From positions 1 to 63,771 of the forward strand of contig WQSG01000009.1 of assembly GCA_009788055.1 (NCBI GenBank): DNA of 63,771 nt. The letters are read 5' to 3'. This document shows positions 50,061 to 59,031 of the stretch, piece after piece. Under the pieces are notes generated by a model that searched no databases, was not told the DNA's origin, and worked only from the letters and a program-made list of their open reading frames with translations. The first letter of the stretch is position 1, and the number at the start of each line of letters is the position of its first letter. Source of the stretch: Defluviitaleaceae bacterium (GTDB taxonomy: Bacteria; Bacillota; Clostridia; Lachnospirales; WQUN01). Both the position numbers and the translations under genes were made by a program.

Positions 50061-50999
50061 ATGTCTTATAATTTAAAACAAGAATGTTGCAAACCCGAAC
50101 GCTTTGTTGGCGGACACCGCCTTTGTGCCGGTTGCGGCGCGGGCGTTGCTGTACGCGGCGTACTTCGTGCTGTAAACGATGAAGACAAAACAGTTTCGGG
50201 CGTGGCAACAAGCTGCTTGGAAGTATCCAGCGTGCTGTATCCGTTTACCGCATGGAACGAAGGTTATATTCACTCCGCTTTTGAAAACGTAGCCGCTACA
50301 ATCGCAGGTTGCGAAGCCGCTTACAAAGCAAGAAAGCGCAAAGGCGAACAAAAAGACAGCTACAAATTCGTGGCATTTGGCGGTGACGGCGGAACGTACG
50401 ATATCGGGCTTCAGTCCCTTTCCGGCGCTTTGGAGCGCGGGCATGACATGGTTTACGTATGCTACGACAACGAAGCGTACATGAACACAGGTATGCAACG
50501 TTCTTCTTCCACACCAAAGTTTGCGGAAGTAACAACCGCTCCCGTTGGTACAGAAATGCCGGGTAAACTGCACCACAAAAAAGACCTTACCGACATCGTG
50601 GTAGGGCATGGCGTTCCCTATGTTGCGCAAACAACCTTTACCGCAAACTTTAAAGATTTGCACGAAAAGGCTTACAAAGCGCATTACACACCGGGCGCAA
50701 ACTTCCTTAACATTCTTGCGCCCTGCCCACGCGGCTGGCGTTACGCACCCGAAGACCTTATGAAAATTTGTAAATTGGCTGTTGACACTTGCGTGTGGCC
50801 TCTTTACGAAGTTGTTGAAGGCGAATGGAAATTAACCTACGAGCCCAAAAACAAACTTCCCATCGAAGATTATCTTCGTGAACAAGGTCGTTTCCGCCAT
50901 ATCATCACACCGCAAAAAGTTATCAACCCCGAAGCGGTTGCAGAACTTCAAGCGCACGTTGATATGAAATGGAAAAAACTTCTTGCAAAATGTAATTAA
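50061..50999 (+). CDS. porB: 2-oxoacid:ferredoxin oxidoreductase, beta (TPP-binding) subunit
   Basis: 312 residues with the TPP-binding GDGG motif (VAFGGDGGTYDIGLQSL), the N-terminal cysteines CCKPERF and LCAGCGAG that bind a 4Fe-4S cluster, and CYDNEAYMNTGMQRSS, which is characteristic of pyruvate-type enzymes. Starts 3 bases after porA. Followed by a strong terminator. Confidence 0.95.
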   Translation: MSYNLKQECCKPERFVGGHRLCAGCGAGVAVRGVLRAVNDEDKTVSGVATSCLEVSSVLYPFTAWNEGYIHSAFENVAATIAGCEAAYKARKRKGEQKDSYKFVAFGGDGGTYDIGLQSLSGALERGHDMVYVCYDNEAYMNTGMQRSSSTPKFAEVTTAPVGTEMPGKLHHKKDLTDIVVGHGVPYVAQTTFTANFKDLHEKAYKAHYTPGANFLNILAPCPRGWRYAPEDLMKICKLAVDTCVWPLYEVVEGEWKLTYEPKNKLPIEDYLREQGRFRHIITPQKVINPEAVAELQAHVDMKWKKLLAKCN

Positions 51000-51021
51000 T
51001 TTCTATTGTACTATGAAAACG

Positions 51022-51069
51022 GCATTCGTTTGCGGGGGGATTTCCCTCCGCACGGATGCTTGTTTTTTT
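51022..51069 (+). terminator. Intrinsic terminator of the por operon
   Basis: GCATTCGTTTGCGGGG pairs with CCCTCCGCACGGATGC (one or two mismatches), followed by TTGTTTTTTT, 23 bases after the porB stop. Confidence 0.85.
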
Positions 51070-51218
51070 ATGGAAGACGGGAACGCTTTAATATGAAGCG
51101 AAATTTTTTATTTGCGGTTGTGTTAACTTTTTTTGTAAGCATCGACCGCAATACGAGCGGAAGTTGCGACGATTTTACAATTTTTTTACAAATAAACCTA
51201 TACGAATTTTGCCGACAA

Positions 51219-51259
51219 CAAAGGGACTGTTTTGCTTAAAAAGCAAGATAGCCCCTTTT
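51219..51259 (+). terminator. Second hairpin between por and the YibE/F gene
   Basis: AAAGGG-CT-TTGCTT / AAGCAA-AG-CCCTTT with small internal loops and a following TTTT. It may stop readthrough or act on the next transcript. The rest of 51070-51370 shows no convincing gene. Confidence 0.5.
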
Positions 51260-51378
51260 GCAATTGTTTTGCATAAACCTTACCAAAAATACACGCAATC
51301 ATGCTATTAATTTTTACATTTACGGTGCTATTTTTACTACGTAAGACAAATTTTGAGGGGGAGAGTGGTTAAGTGGTT

Positions 51379-51414
51379 ATGATGTCCGTGTGTAGTTTAG
51401 CCGTGCCATCGTGA
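51379..51414 (+). CDS. Possible leader peptide before the YibE/F gene
   Basis: ATG-ATG-TCC... encodes about 11 residues (MMSVCSLAVPS) and ends with TGA overlapping the GTG start of the next gene. A GGGGGAGAG sequence lies about 14 bases upstream. Since the next gene has no ribosome-binding site of its own, coupled translation is plausible. Speculative. Confidence 0.3.
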   Translation: MMSVCSLAVPS

Positions 51415-52538
51415 AGAACATAATCTTTTTCGTTGTCGTTTCGCTGTCCATGGCAGCAATGATATGGTTTGGTATGACCGTAGATATCTACTTTGGGCGG
51501 AATCCATTGGCAGGTATTGAATACCCCAGAGGCCGCGTTGTTGATGTGATTAACGACCAAACCTCTGTAGACGAAAACGGAATAAGAAGAGGCAGACAGG
51601 ATTTATTGGTAGAAATTCTTACAGGAGACCATCGCGGTGCGGTGCTGGAAGTACACAATATGCTTTTTATTGATGCTCCGGTTTACGCACAGGTTGGTCA
51701 GCGTGTGGTGGTTGCCCTTAGTAAAGACCCGATGAGCGGCGCGTATTCTGCCCATGTACACACCTACGAAAGAGCGACTGCCATATATGCAATAATCTTG
51801 CTGTTTTTGTTGTTGCTTGCGGCAGTGGGCGGCAAAGCGGGAATACGCTCTGCGTTTGGTTTGGTTTTTACAATGGTAACTTTGCTGTTTTTGCTTATAC
51901 CCGCCATTGTAAGCGGTGCGCCGCCTGCGTTGCTTACCATATCACTGTCCCTTGTGATTATTGCGGTTTCCCTTATTGCAATCATGGGCTTCGAGAAAAA
52001 AACATATGTCAGTATTGCAGGGACTTATGTAGGTGTTGGCTTGTACGGCATCTTTTATCTTATGTCCGGCGCGGCACTAAGGGTTTCGGGCTTTAATGTA
52101 GGGGAAATGAGTTCGCTTATTGTGTTCGGGTTTCAACCTGCGGCGCGGCTTTCGGAATTACTGTTCTGCGGTATTCTGATTTCGTCCCTTGGCGCGATAA
52201 CCGATACCACGGTTTCCGTTGCGTCTACCACGGCAGAAATTAGCCGCGCAGACAAAAAGCTGGACTTCGCAGGGCTTTTCCGCTCCAGCATGAGAATGGC
52301 ACGCGACTGCGTGGGGTCTACGGCAAATACGCTGATACTCGCGTTTGCGGGTGCGTTTTTCATCACACTGATATTGTTCCATCTTCATGATTTCGAGTTC
52401 CATATGCTTATACACCGCGCCGATATCGCAATTGAGGTTCTGCGCGCAGTTACCACCTCGGCGGCAATGGTTTTGGCCGCCCCCGTAACGGCTTTAATAG
52501 GCTCTTATGCTTACAGCAGTAAGAAACAAAAAATATAA
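51411..52538 (+). CDS. YibE/F-family membrane protein
   Basis: 375 residues. One N-terminal transmembrane segment, an OB-like extracytoplasmic region (about 35-115; GQRVVVALSKDPMSG), then about seven transmembrane helices with the family motif GAITDTTVSVASTTAEI. YibE/F proteins occur widely in Firmicutes and their transport function is not established. The start is taken as GTG 51411, which fits the N-terminal hydrophobic segment but lacks a clear ribosome-binding site. Confidence 0.85.
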   Translation: MKNIIFFVVVSLSMAAMIWFGMTVDIYFGRNPLAGIEYPRGRVVDVINDQTSVDENGIRRGRQDLLVEILTGDHRGAVLEVHNMLFIDAPVYAQVGQRVVVALSKDPMSGAYSAHVHTYERATAIYAIILLFLLLLAAVGGKAGIRSAFGLVFTMVTLLFLLIPAIVSGAPPALLTISLSLVIIAVSLIAIMGFEKKTYVSIAGTYVGVGLYGIFYLMSGAALRVSGFNVGEMSSLIVFGFQPAARLSELLFCGILISSLGAITDTTVSVASTTAEISRADKKLDFAGLFRSSMRMARDCVGSTANTLILAFAGAFFITLILFHLHDFEFHMLIHRADIAIEVLRAVTTSAAMVLAAPVTALIGSYAYSSKKQKI

Positions 52539-52563
52539 GAAAAGAGAGATGGGTGTTTGAGAA

Positions 52564-55500
52564 ATGAAAAGAACAGCAGTAAACCGCAAGTCCGGTACGA
52601 GAAGATTGATTTCCTTCGTTTTAGTATTCGCGTTGGTTGCATCAATCGTTCCCGTACATTTTATTGTGGGTGCGCAACAGGCAGGACGAGCAGGGGGCAG
52701 TTCCTCTGCGGCATATGATGCTATGGGTTATCCTATAGAATCCGAACCGTTTTGCTGGTTGTGGTACCACGAACAAAATGCAAACGTTACACCATTTTTT
52801 ACCGCAACACCGGAATTACTTTGGAGCTTGGCAGACCACGCTGATGTTGCTGTTGTACCCCCAAGAACAGCCGCGGCTTTACACGCAGCCCACTACATTT
52901 TTTACAACCACACAGGAACGCACACCGCAAGCATTTATGACGGCGTGTTCCGCACAGATGGAAGAACACAACAATTTAACGGGCTTTTTGTTAACTTTAA
53001 AGCACTTGGCATGAACCTTGCATTAAACGAATACACCGTAACAATCAGAGGATATCTGGACGGTACTATCGGCACAGGCCATAATTTCCGCATTTTAGGG
53101 GAAAACCCTCCCGTACAGTTCGCTGATTTTCATAACTTTGGCGTGTACGCAACAGGCGGCGCGTTTGATGTTACATTAACCCTTCCTTCCGCAGGAGCAG
53201 GCAATAATTGGCGCGGTACCGCGTTGCGTATCGAAACCAATGCCGCCGCCGCTGCAACCGACATAGTAATTGAAGAGCTTGTAATCTACAGAACATTGGG
53301 CGTAGAGCAAGACTTCTTCCGCGCACTTAATCTTATCCCGGGCGGAAGCGTAAACGAAATGCGTTTTTCTTGGCATATGCCGTTTGAAACGGGCTACCTT
53401 CGCATTTATGAATACGGCGAAACAACACCCGTTCAAACCATAGCAACAACAGGCCGCGAAACCACTTACCGCATGGGTCATCCGTGGTTCTTCGGGCATA
53501 CCGCACAAACCCAAGCATACTATATCCACCAGATAGCGGTGGAAGGTCTGCGTGCCGATGGTTACTACGAATACGTGATAGCCGGCACAGCCATACAAAC
53601 AACGCGCATACCATTCCGCACAGGTACGGAGGGCGACAGCTTCCAATTCCTTGTAATGGGCGACCCGCAGTTGGGCGTAGCATCCACAAACCGTAACCGC
53701 GACCGTGATGCATGGCACAGAACAGTATCAAGGTCTATGGACTTGTTCCCCGATACCGCATTCATGCTGTTGGCAGGCGACCAAGTTAACACCAACAACC
53801 AAGCCGAAACCAGATGGGGACCCCAAAGCTATAACGTGGGCGCGGTACAGTGGCTTTACGATGCATTGTTTGACCACCCGCAACTAAACAGCGTTCCCAT
53901 TGTCCCGATAGTGGGTAACCATGACACAGGCGTAAACAACCTTAATCAGTTCCTTTGGCACGATAACTATTTTACACCTTTTGACGCCCCCAACATTCGC
54001 CGTCACGGCGGTACAAGGGTAGTAAGAAATATCTGTATCACTTGCTTTGATATCCCTGCGGCAGACCGCCCCGACAACTGCCCGCAATGCGCAGTATTCG
54101 CACAAACCCGCATGAACAACCTTGATTATTATATGCGCGTGGGCAACACCCTGTTTATCGTGTTGGACTCTAACACCTACAATATGACAACAGGCATGGG
54201 GCAGTTCCCCGACCTTGAATACGGCGTTGCCGCAAGGGTTGACTGGATTAAAGACGTAGCATACCGCCACAATGATGCTACATGGAAAGTGGCGGCGTTC
54301 CACTTCCCCATGTATTCCGGATACAGGTCTATGATGCACGCCCAATGGCCGCGTGACCATCAAAGAGCCCACTGGACACCAATTTTGCAAGACATTGGCA
54401 TAGACGTTGTGCTTACCGCACACGACCACGCGTTTTCACGCACACACCAAATGTACAACAATGCACCGCAACTTACCCAACAGTGGATTAACGCGGCAGG
54501 CGTTGCCGCAGAAAGCAATGTTCCCACAAGCGCGGTGCTTAACCCCACAGGAATAGTTCACTTTTCCTTTAACCAAGCAAGCGGCAGTAACTTCCGTAAT
54601 GTAAGACACACCACAAACCGCGAATATCTTGCCGCATACAACCAAAACTTCCGCCTTAACTTTACGGTGGTAGACGTTACGGAAAATACCTTCTCTATCA
54701 GCACGTACCAAATAAACGACGATGGCGTAACAACATCTTTGGTGGATGTTTACACAATCGTAAAAGGCAGTGTACCTTCGGGCTTTACCCCGCGCCAACC
54801 GCAAGAGCATATTTTTGAACGCACCCTTGGCGCACCCGCAAGTTTGGTTCCCACTTCCTTAACAGAAGCCGATTTAACAGCCGAAAACCTTTCTCTTCCC
54901 GCAACCTTTGGCGTGCAAACCGATTTGCTCAGTCAACACGGTACAGTTTACAGCCGTTTCGGCGGCGGTTACAGCTACTACTCGCAAAATGCGTTCTTCG
55001 GCGGAAGAGGTCGTCCCCTTCAAGTTCCTGTGGAATGGGATTTAGCTTCCATCGTAATCCCTGCACCGGATGCCCAACAACCCGGTCAAACATTTACGGT
55101 ATACGGTGAAGTGCAGTTGCCGAACAGAGGCGTGGTAAACCCCGCATCGCTTCCCGTTGATGTTAGCGCGATAGTAACATTTTACGACCCGCGCTATGTA
55201 TTCTCTCCCGAACTTGTGTGGCAAATGTCTGCCTGCGATGAAGTTGCGGCATGGACTATCGGCGACCCCGTGGTATTCCCGGACGGCGCAATTCACAGCT
55301 CTACTGTTCCGTTTGCCCGTGCAGGCAACCCAACGGTTACTCCCGTTGCGGGAGCAGGCGGAAGACCTGTTGCACTACACATTACCGAACGCCTTATGGG
55401 GCATTACACCGTGGATGTGTTTGTAAACCACTTACCGCCCGGCAATTACACCGTAACTGTTATAGGCAGAACCCTCACGGGGCTTGGCCAAACAGACAGC

Positions 55501-55797
55501 CCTTGGGGCGGTGCCGCTACTGCCGTAACGGCAGGCGGCGTGTCCACCGTAACGCATAGGTTTGACGTACCACTTGTTACACCGCAACGCGGGTTTAGGA
55601 TAAACGGCACAGGTGAATTTTTCATCGACGACGTTATCATTGAAGAATGGGACTACAGATTTGTACCTTCACCCGCTACAGGCATCCCCGATGTTTCCGC
55701 GCCGATAGCGGCAATGTTCGCACTTATGGCAACTTCTGCGGTCTTGTGGGCGGTTGTAATCCGCCGCCGCAAAACACACGGGGTAAGTAATGCGTAA
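52564..55797 (+). CDS. Secreted metallophosphoesterase with C-terminal sortase signal
   Basis: 1077 residues. A signal peptide (about 1-37) and beta-rich N-terminal domains (about 110-250) precede a purple-acid-phosphatase-like FN3 region (about 265-360). The calcineurin-like phosphoesterase domain has Asp367 in VMGDPQLG, GDQVN, GNHD (Asn452, His453), AAFHFPMY and AHDH (His620, His622). More beta domains follow, then SPATG at 1036-1040, a hydrophobic helix and RRRK. SPATG fits the (S/N/P)PxTG motif known for C. difficile class B sortase. A class B sortase gene overlaps its stop, so the product is probably wall-anchored and could release phosphate from nucleotides or phospholipid. Confidence 0.88.
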   Translation: MKRTAVNRKSGTRRLISFVLVFALVASIVPVHFIVGAQQAGRAGGSSSAAYDAMGYPIESEPFCWLWYHEQNANVTPFFTATPELLWSLADHADVAVVPPRTAAALHAAHYIFYNHTGTHTASIYDGVFRTDGRTQQFNGLFVNFKALGMNLALNEYTVTIRGYLDGTIGTGHNFRILGENPPVQFADFHNFGVYATGGAFDVTLTLPSAGAGNNWRGTALRIETNAAAAATDIVIEELVIYRTLGVEQDFFRALNLIPGGSVNEMRFSWHMPFETGYLRIYEYGETTPVQTIATTGRETTYRMGHPWFFGHTAQTQAYYIHQIAVEGLRADGYYEYVIAGTAIQTTRIPFRTGTEGDSFQFLVMGDPQLGVASTNRNRDRDAWHRTVSRSMDLFPDTAFMLLAGDQVNTNNQAETRWGPQSYNVGAVQWLYDALFDHPQLNSVPIVPIVGNHDTGVNNLNQFLWHDNYFTPFDAPNIRRHGGTRVVRNICITCFDIPAADRPDNCPQCAVFAQTRMNNLDYYMRVGNTLFIVLDSNTYNMTTGMGQFPDLEYGVAARVDWIKDVAYRHNDATWKVAAFHFPMYSGYRSMMHAQWPRDHQRAHWTPILQDIGIDVVLTAHDHAFSRTHQMYNNAPQLTQQWINAAGVAAESNVPTSAVLNPTGIVHFSFNQASGSNFRNVRHTTNREYLAAYNQNFRLNFTVVDVTENTFSISTYQINDDGVTTSLVDVYTIVKGSVPSGFTPRQPQEHIFERTLGAPASLVPTSLTEADLTAENLSLPATFGVQTDLLSQHGTVYSRFGGGYSYYSQNAFFGGRGRPLQVPVEWDLASIVIPAPDAQQPGQTFTVYGEVQLPNRGVVNPASLPVDVSAIVTFYDPRYVFSPELVWQMSACDEVAAWTIGDPVVFPDGAIHSSTVPFARAGNPTVTPVAGAGGRPVALHITERLMGHYTVDVFVNHLPPGNYTVTVIGRTLTGLGQTDSPWGGAATAVTAGGVSTVTHRFDVPLVTPQRGFRINGTGEFFIDDVIIEEWDYRFVPSPATGIPDVSAPIAAMFALMATSAVLWAVVIRRRKTHGVSNA

Positions 55798-56506
55798 ACG
55801 CAATAGACAAAAAAAAAAGCAATGGCGGCAGAGGCTTGTCCTCTGCCTTGCCGTTGCCACTACCCTGTGTACGCTTGCCGTTGTCGGCATTGTAGTGCCG
55901 CACGTTGGCAACCTGATGGCGTTCCGCCGAGAGCAGGCAATGTTGCCGAACTACAGCCCGTTTGACGATGTGTGGCGGGAAATAAACCCCGACTATGTTG
56001 GCTGGATTCGGATAAACGGCACAACGGTGGACTATCCCGTTGTGCGCGGGCGCGACAATGTGCAGTATCTTACAATGTCCTTCAGCGGGGAAGAAAATAT
56101 CCTTGGTGCAATTTTTATGGATTACCGTCTTGAACTTGATACGCCAAACCTTGTTATCTACGGGCATCAAGCCCGCGACGAGGCAGGAACACGGCTAATG
56201 TTCGGCGGGTTGTTTTATTTCCGTGATAACGACGCGGAACTGTTGGAAAATTATTCTACAATCGAGTTCATGGAAAACGGTATGTTGCACAAATTTGAAA
56301 TATTTTCGGCACGGCAAACGGATATTTTTGACCCCGGATATCAGATTAGGTTTGAAACGCCATTGGCTTTTGAGCTTTTTCTGCGAAGGATAGGCGCACC
56401 CTACGATACAACGCAGGTTATTACACTCTCAACCTGTATCGGGCATAACAACGACAGGCGTTTTATTGTGCAGGGCGCACTTGTAAGCAGTACGGAAGTA
56501 CACTAG
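55790..56506 (+). CDS. srtB: Class B sortase
   Basis: 238 residues: a basic N-terminus, one transmembrane anchor (about 16-38) and the sortase B domain with His126 (VIYGHQ), Cys216 (TLSTCIGH) and Arg224 (NDRRFIVQGAL), the catalytic triad. It cleaves sorting signals and links proteins to peptidoglycan. It overlaps the metallophosphoesterase gene by 8 bases, so that protein is the likely substrate. It ends the unit, with a strong terminator 13 bases after its stop. Confidence 0.94.
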   Translation: MRKRNRQKKKQWRQRLVLCLAVATTLCTLAVVGIVVPHVGNLMAFRREQAMLPNYSPFDDVWREINPDYVGWIRINGTTVDYPVVRGRDNVQYLTMSFSGEENILGAIFMDYRLELDTPNLVIYGHQARDEAGTRLMFGGLFYFRDNDAELLENYSTIEFMENGMLHKFEIFSARQTDIFDPGYQIRFETPLAFELFLRRIGAPYDTTQVITLSTCIGHNNDRRFIVQGALVSSTEVH

Positions 56507-56518
56507 GTATGCCATAAT

Positions 56519-56558
56519 GCCAACGAAAGCATAATCACTTTCGTTGGCGGTTTTTTTT
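56519..56558 (+). terminator. Intrinsic terminator of the sortase unit
   Basis: Perfect 11-bp stem (GCCAACGAAAG / CTTTCGTTGGC), 8-base loop, then GG and eight T. It touches the stop codon of the convergent ACT-domain gene. Confidence 0.92.
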
Positions 56559-56901
56559 ATGAAATTAATTCAATCGCCCTGTCGAAATCGTTTTCTTTAA
56601 TTAGTACGTAGTCGGTGTTGTAGGTGGAAATTACGAAAACGCTTATTTGGGCGGCGGCAAGTGTTGCGGATATTTTTGAAATTATGCCTATGAGGGAGAA
56701 ATCCAGTTCTTGGTCTATGCGGAAGGCTCGCCAGTTGTGTTCTGTGTGGGTTGCGTTTTGCGGGACGTGGCCGGTTTCGCACACAAGGGATAGTTCTTCA
56801 TCCGTCTTGGAAAAGAAAACGAAGGGGCGCGAGAAATCTACTGTTTTCATATCCGCAATTTTACATACGGAAAATTTTTCGTCCAAAGTTTTTATTTTCA
56901 T
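56557..56901 (-). CDS. ACT-domain protein
   Basis: A 114-residue protein of the COG3603 type, with two ACT-like halves. The C-terminal half (LDFSLIGIISKISATLAAAQISVFVISTYNTDYVLIKENDFDRAIELI) is a clear ACT fold. Such proteins are thought to bind amino acids and regulate enzymes; the partner is unknown. ATG 56901 follows GGAGGTTATC. The open frame continues upstream but without start signals. Confidence 0.8.
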   Translation of the reverse strand: MKIKTLDEKFSVCKIADMKTVDFSRPFVFFSKTDEELSLVCETGHVPQNATHTEHNWRAFRIDQELDFSLIGIISKISATLAAAQISVFVISTYNTDYVLIKENDFDRAIELIS

Positions 56902-56946
56902 GATAACCTCCAAAAATTTTTCTACTAGTTTGCCACACAACCTGTA

Positions 56947-56975
56947 TTGACACAACCACACTATAGTCGTATTCT
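56947..56975 (+). promoter_or_regulatory. Sigma-A promoter of rhaA
   Basis: TTGACA (56947-56952) and TATTCT (56970-56975), 17 bases apart, 34 bases ahead of the ATG. Confidence 0.6.
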
Positions 56976-57009
56976 TAGAAAAATTCTTATTTTCGCGGAG
57001 GTAAAACGT

Positions 57010-58191
57010 ATGTACACACAGGCGAAGGAAATTTTTGCGGAAGTGGGAATAGATACGGATGCGGCTATTTTTGCGTTGGACGATATTCCAATTTCGTTGC
57101 AGTGCTGGCAGGGCGATGACTTTCGCGGTTTTGAAGGCGTTTCTTCTCCCGTTGCGGGTGGAATTAATGTGGCAAAAAGCCATCCCGGCCGTGCGAAAAA
57201 CGCCGAGGAATTGCGCACCATGCTGGATGACGCGCTAAAATTGATACCGGGCGCGTCCAAGTTGAATTTACACGCCATGTATGGTGATGTGGCGGGTGTG
57301 AACCGCGACTTAATAGAACCGCGAGACTTTAACTCGTGGGTGGACTGGGCGAAGGAACGCAAGCTTGGTTTGGACTTGAACCCTACAATGTTTGCGCACA
57401 AAAACGCTTCCGACGGGCTAACCCTAAGCCACCCGGACAAGGGCATTCGCGATTTTTGGATAGAACACGCTAGGCGTTGCCGAAAAATTGCCGCGTATTT
57501 CGGGCTAAGTTTAGGCAAGCTTTCTGTGATGAATTTGTGGGTTCCGGACGGGTACAAAGATATCCCCGCCGACCGTCTTTCGCCGCGCCGCCGCTTGGAA
57601 GATTCTTTGGACGAAATTTTCCGTGACCACTACGACCCGCTTTGTCTCTTGGACGCGGTGGAAAGCCGTCCGTACAGCATAGGTTTTGAGGGCTTTACTA
57701 CAGGCAGTTGCGAATTTTATTTCGGATATGCCGTGAAAAACGGGCTATCGTTAAGCCTTGGCAACTTCCACACTACGGAGTCTTTTGCGGATAAAATCTC
57801 TGCCGCCGCCCTGTATGTGCCGCGAATACGCCTTCATATTTCGCGCCCCGTTCACCGCGACAGCGAACATATTTCGCTTCTCGGTGACGAATTAATTTCC
57901 GTAGCGCGTGAAATAATCAGGCACGGGCTTTTGGAGCGCGTGTACATCGCGCTGGACTACGCGGATAACACCATAGACCGCGCGACCGCGTGGGTAATAG
58001 GGGCACGCGCCATGAGAAAGGCATTGCTAATCGCCTTGCTTGAGCCGTATCGCGCCCTGCAACGCGCAGAAGAAAGCTTCGACTTTACCAAACGCCTTGT
58101 AATAATGGAAGAAGCAAAAACCCTTCCGTGGCAAGCTGTTTGGAACGAATACTGCGAACGGAAAAATATGCCAACACGGCTGGAGTTTTAA
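57010..58191 (+). CDS. rhaA: L-rhamnose isomerase
   Basis: 393 residues, a TIM-barrel metal-dependent isomerase converting L-rhamnose to L-rhamnulose. LQCWQGDDFRGFE, KLNLHAMYGD, GLDLNPTMFAHKNASDGLTLSHPD, FEGFTTGSCEFYFGYA and YIALDYADNTIDRATAWVIGARA match RhaA. It is slightly shorter than the 418-residue E. coli enzyme. Rhamnulokinase and aldolase genes are not adjacent. ATG 57010 follows GCGGAGG. A lone rhaA may indicate use of rhamnose from plant or bacterial polysaccharide with the other genes elsewhere. Confidence 0.92.
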   Translation: MYTQAKEIFAEVGIDTDAAIFALDDIPISLQCWQGDDFRGFEGVSSPVAGGINVAKSHPGRAKNAEELRTMLDDALKLIPGASKLNLHAMYGDVAGVNRDLIEPRDFNSWVDWAKERKLGLDLNPTMFAHKNASDGLTLSHPDKGIRDFWIEHARRCRKIAAYFGLSLGKLSVMNLWVPDGYKDIPADRLSPRRRLEDSLDEIFRDHYDPLCLLDAVESRPYSIGFEGFTTGSCEFYFGYAVKNGLSLSLGNFHTTESFADKISAAALYVPRIRLHISRPVHRDSEHISLLGDELISVAREIIRHGLLERVYIALDYADNTIDRATAWVIGARAMRKALLIALLEPYRALQRAEESFDFTKRLVIMEEAKTLPWQAVWNEYCERKNMPTRLEF

Positions 58192-58239
58192 TTATTGCAA
58201 AATATATGCTATAATGCGATGAAAGGGAGGTTTTTTCTA

Positions 58240-58569
58240 ATGAAACTTGTAATGGCTATCATAAACGATGATGACGCCTTTCACATCATGGACCAGCTTA
58301 GTGCCAAGGGGTTTAGTGCTACCAAACTTGCCTCTACCGGAGGGTTTTTGAAGAACGGAAACACAACCCTAATCTGCGGCGTTGCGGAAGAACGCGTACC
58401 GGAACTGATGGAAATTATCGAGAAGAAGTGCAAATCCCGCAAGCAAATTACTTCCGTAAACGCGATGAACGTAAATACCAACGAAAGCTTTGCCCCGTTC
58501 CCCGTTGAAGTTACCATGGGCGGCGCGACAATTTTTGTACTAAACGTGGACGAATTTAAGAAAGTCTAG
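58240..58569 (+). CDS. darA: Cyclic-di-AMP receptor DarA (PII-like, YaaQ/PstA)
   Basis: A 109-residue PII-like trimeric protein of the DUF970 family: MKLVMAIINDDDAFHIMDQL, GFSATKLASTGGFLKNGNTTLICGV (nucleotide-binding T-loop region), and MGGATIFVLNVDEF. It binds c-di-AMP and links it to potassium and osmotic control, target unclear. ATG 58240 follows GGGAGG. In Firmicutes it is commonly in tmk-darA-yaaR-holB; here tmk is replaced by rhaA. Confidence 0.93.
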   Translation: MKLVMAIINDDDAFHIMDQLSAKGFSATKLASTGGFLKNGNTTLICGVAEERVPELMEIIEKKCKSRKQITSVNAMNVNTNESFAPFPVEVTMGGATIFVLNVDEFKKV

Positions 58570-58580
58570 GGGGAAATAAA

Positions 58581-59030
58581 ATGGACACAGGAAACATGAA
58601 AGTTTCGGAAATGCTTGCCGCCCGTTTTAACGAGGCAAACGCGGTGGAAAAGAAAGCCCCGCAGGAAGATTTCCGCTTCACATTAAACCGCCTTTCCGAC
58701 GAGGGGCTGGCAGACCGCCTGCAAGGGCTTATCGGCGAAATCGCGGTGCAAGGCAAGCGCGTTGCGCAACACATGGATTTTGGCGAACTTAAAACCTACC
58801 GCAGTCTGATAACCAATTTCATAAACGAGGTTGTGTCCCATTCTCACGAATTCAGCCGCGAGAACTTCCTTGACCGTCGCGGTCGTCACCACGTATACGG
58901 CATAGTGCGCCTTGTAAACGAAGACTTGGACGAACTGGCGCAAGAGCTTCTTAAAACGGAAAAAGACCGCCTGTCTATTCTGGACAAAATTGACGAAATC
59001 AACGGCCTTCTTTTGGACATGATTGTGTAA
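58581..59030 (+). CDS. yaaR: YaaR-family protein (DUF327)
   Basis: A 149-residue helical protein with LADRLQGLIGEIAVQGKRVAQ, YRSLITNFINEVVSHSHEF and RHHVYGIVRLVNEDLDELA, typical of DUF327/YaaR. Function unknown, but the gene is nearly always next to darA and holB. Starts 11 bases after darA with TAGGGGG. Confidence 0.9.
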   Translation: MDTGNMKVSEMLAARFNEANAVEKKAPQEDFRFTLNRLSDEGLADRLQGLIGEIAVQGKRVAQHMDFGELKTYRSLITNFINEVVSHSHEFSRENFLDRRGRHHVYGIVRLVNEDLDELAQELLKTEKDRLSILDKIDEINGLLLDMIV

Positions 59031-59031
59031 A

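Noticed and set aside
51006..51239. Possible 77-residue gene after porB
   Set aside because: It runs through the por terminator hairpin, its residue composition is not protein-like, and there is no ribosome-binding site.
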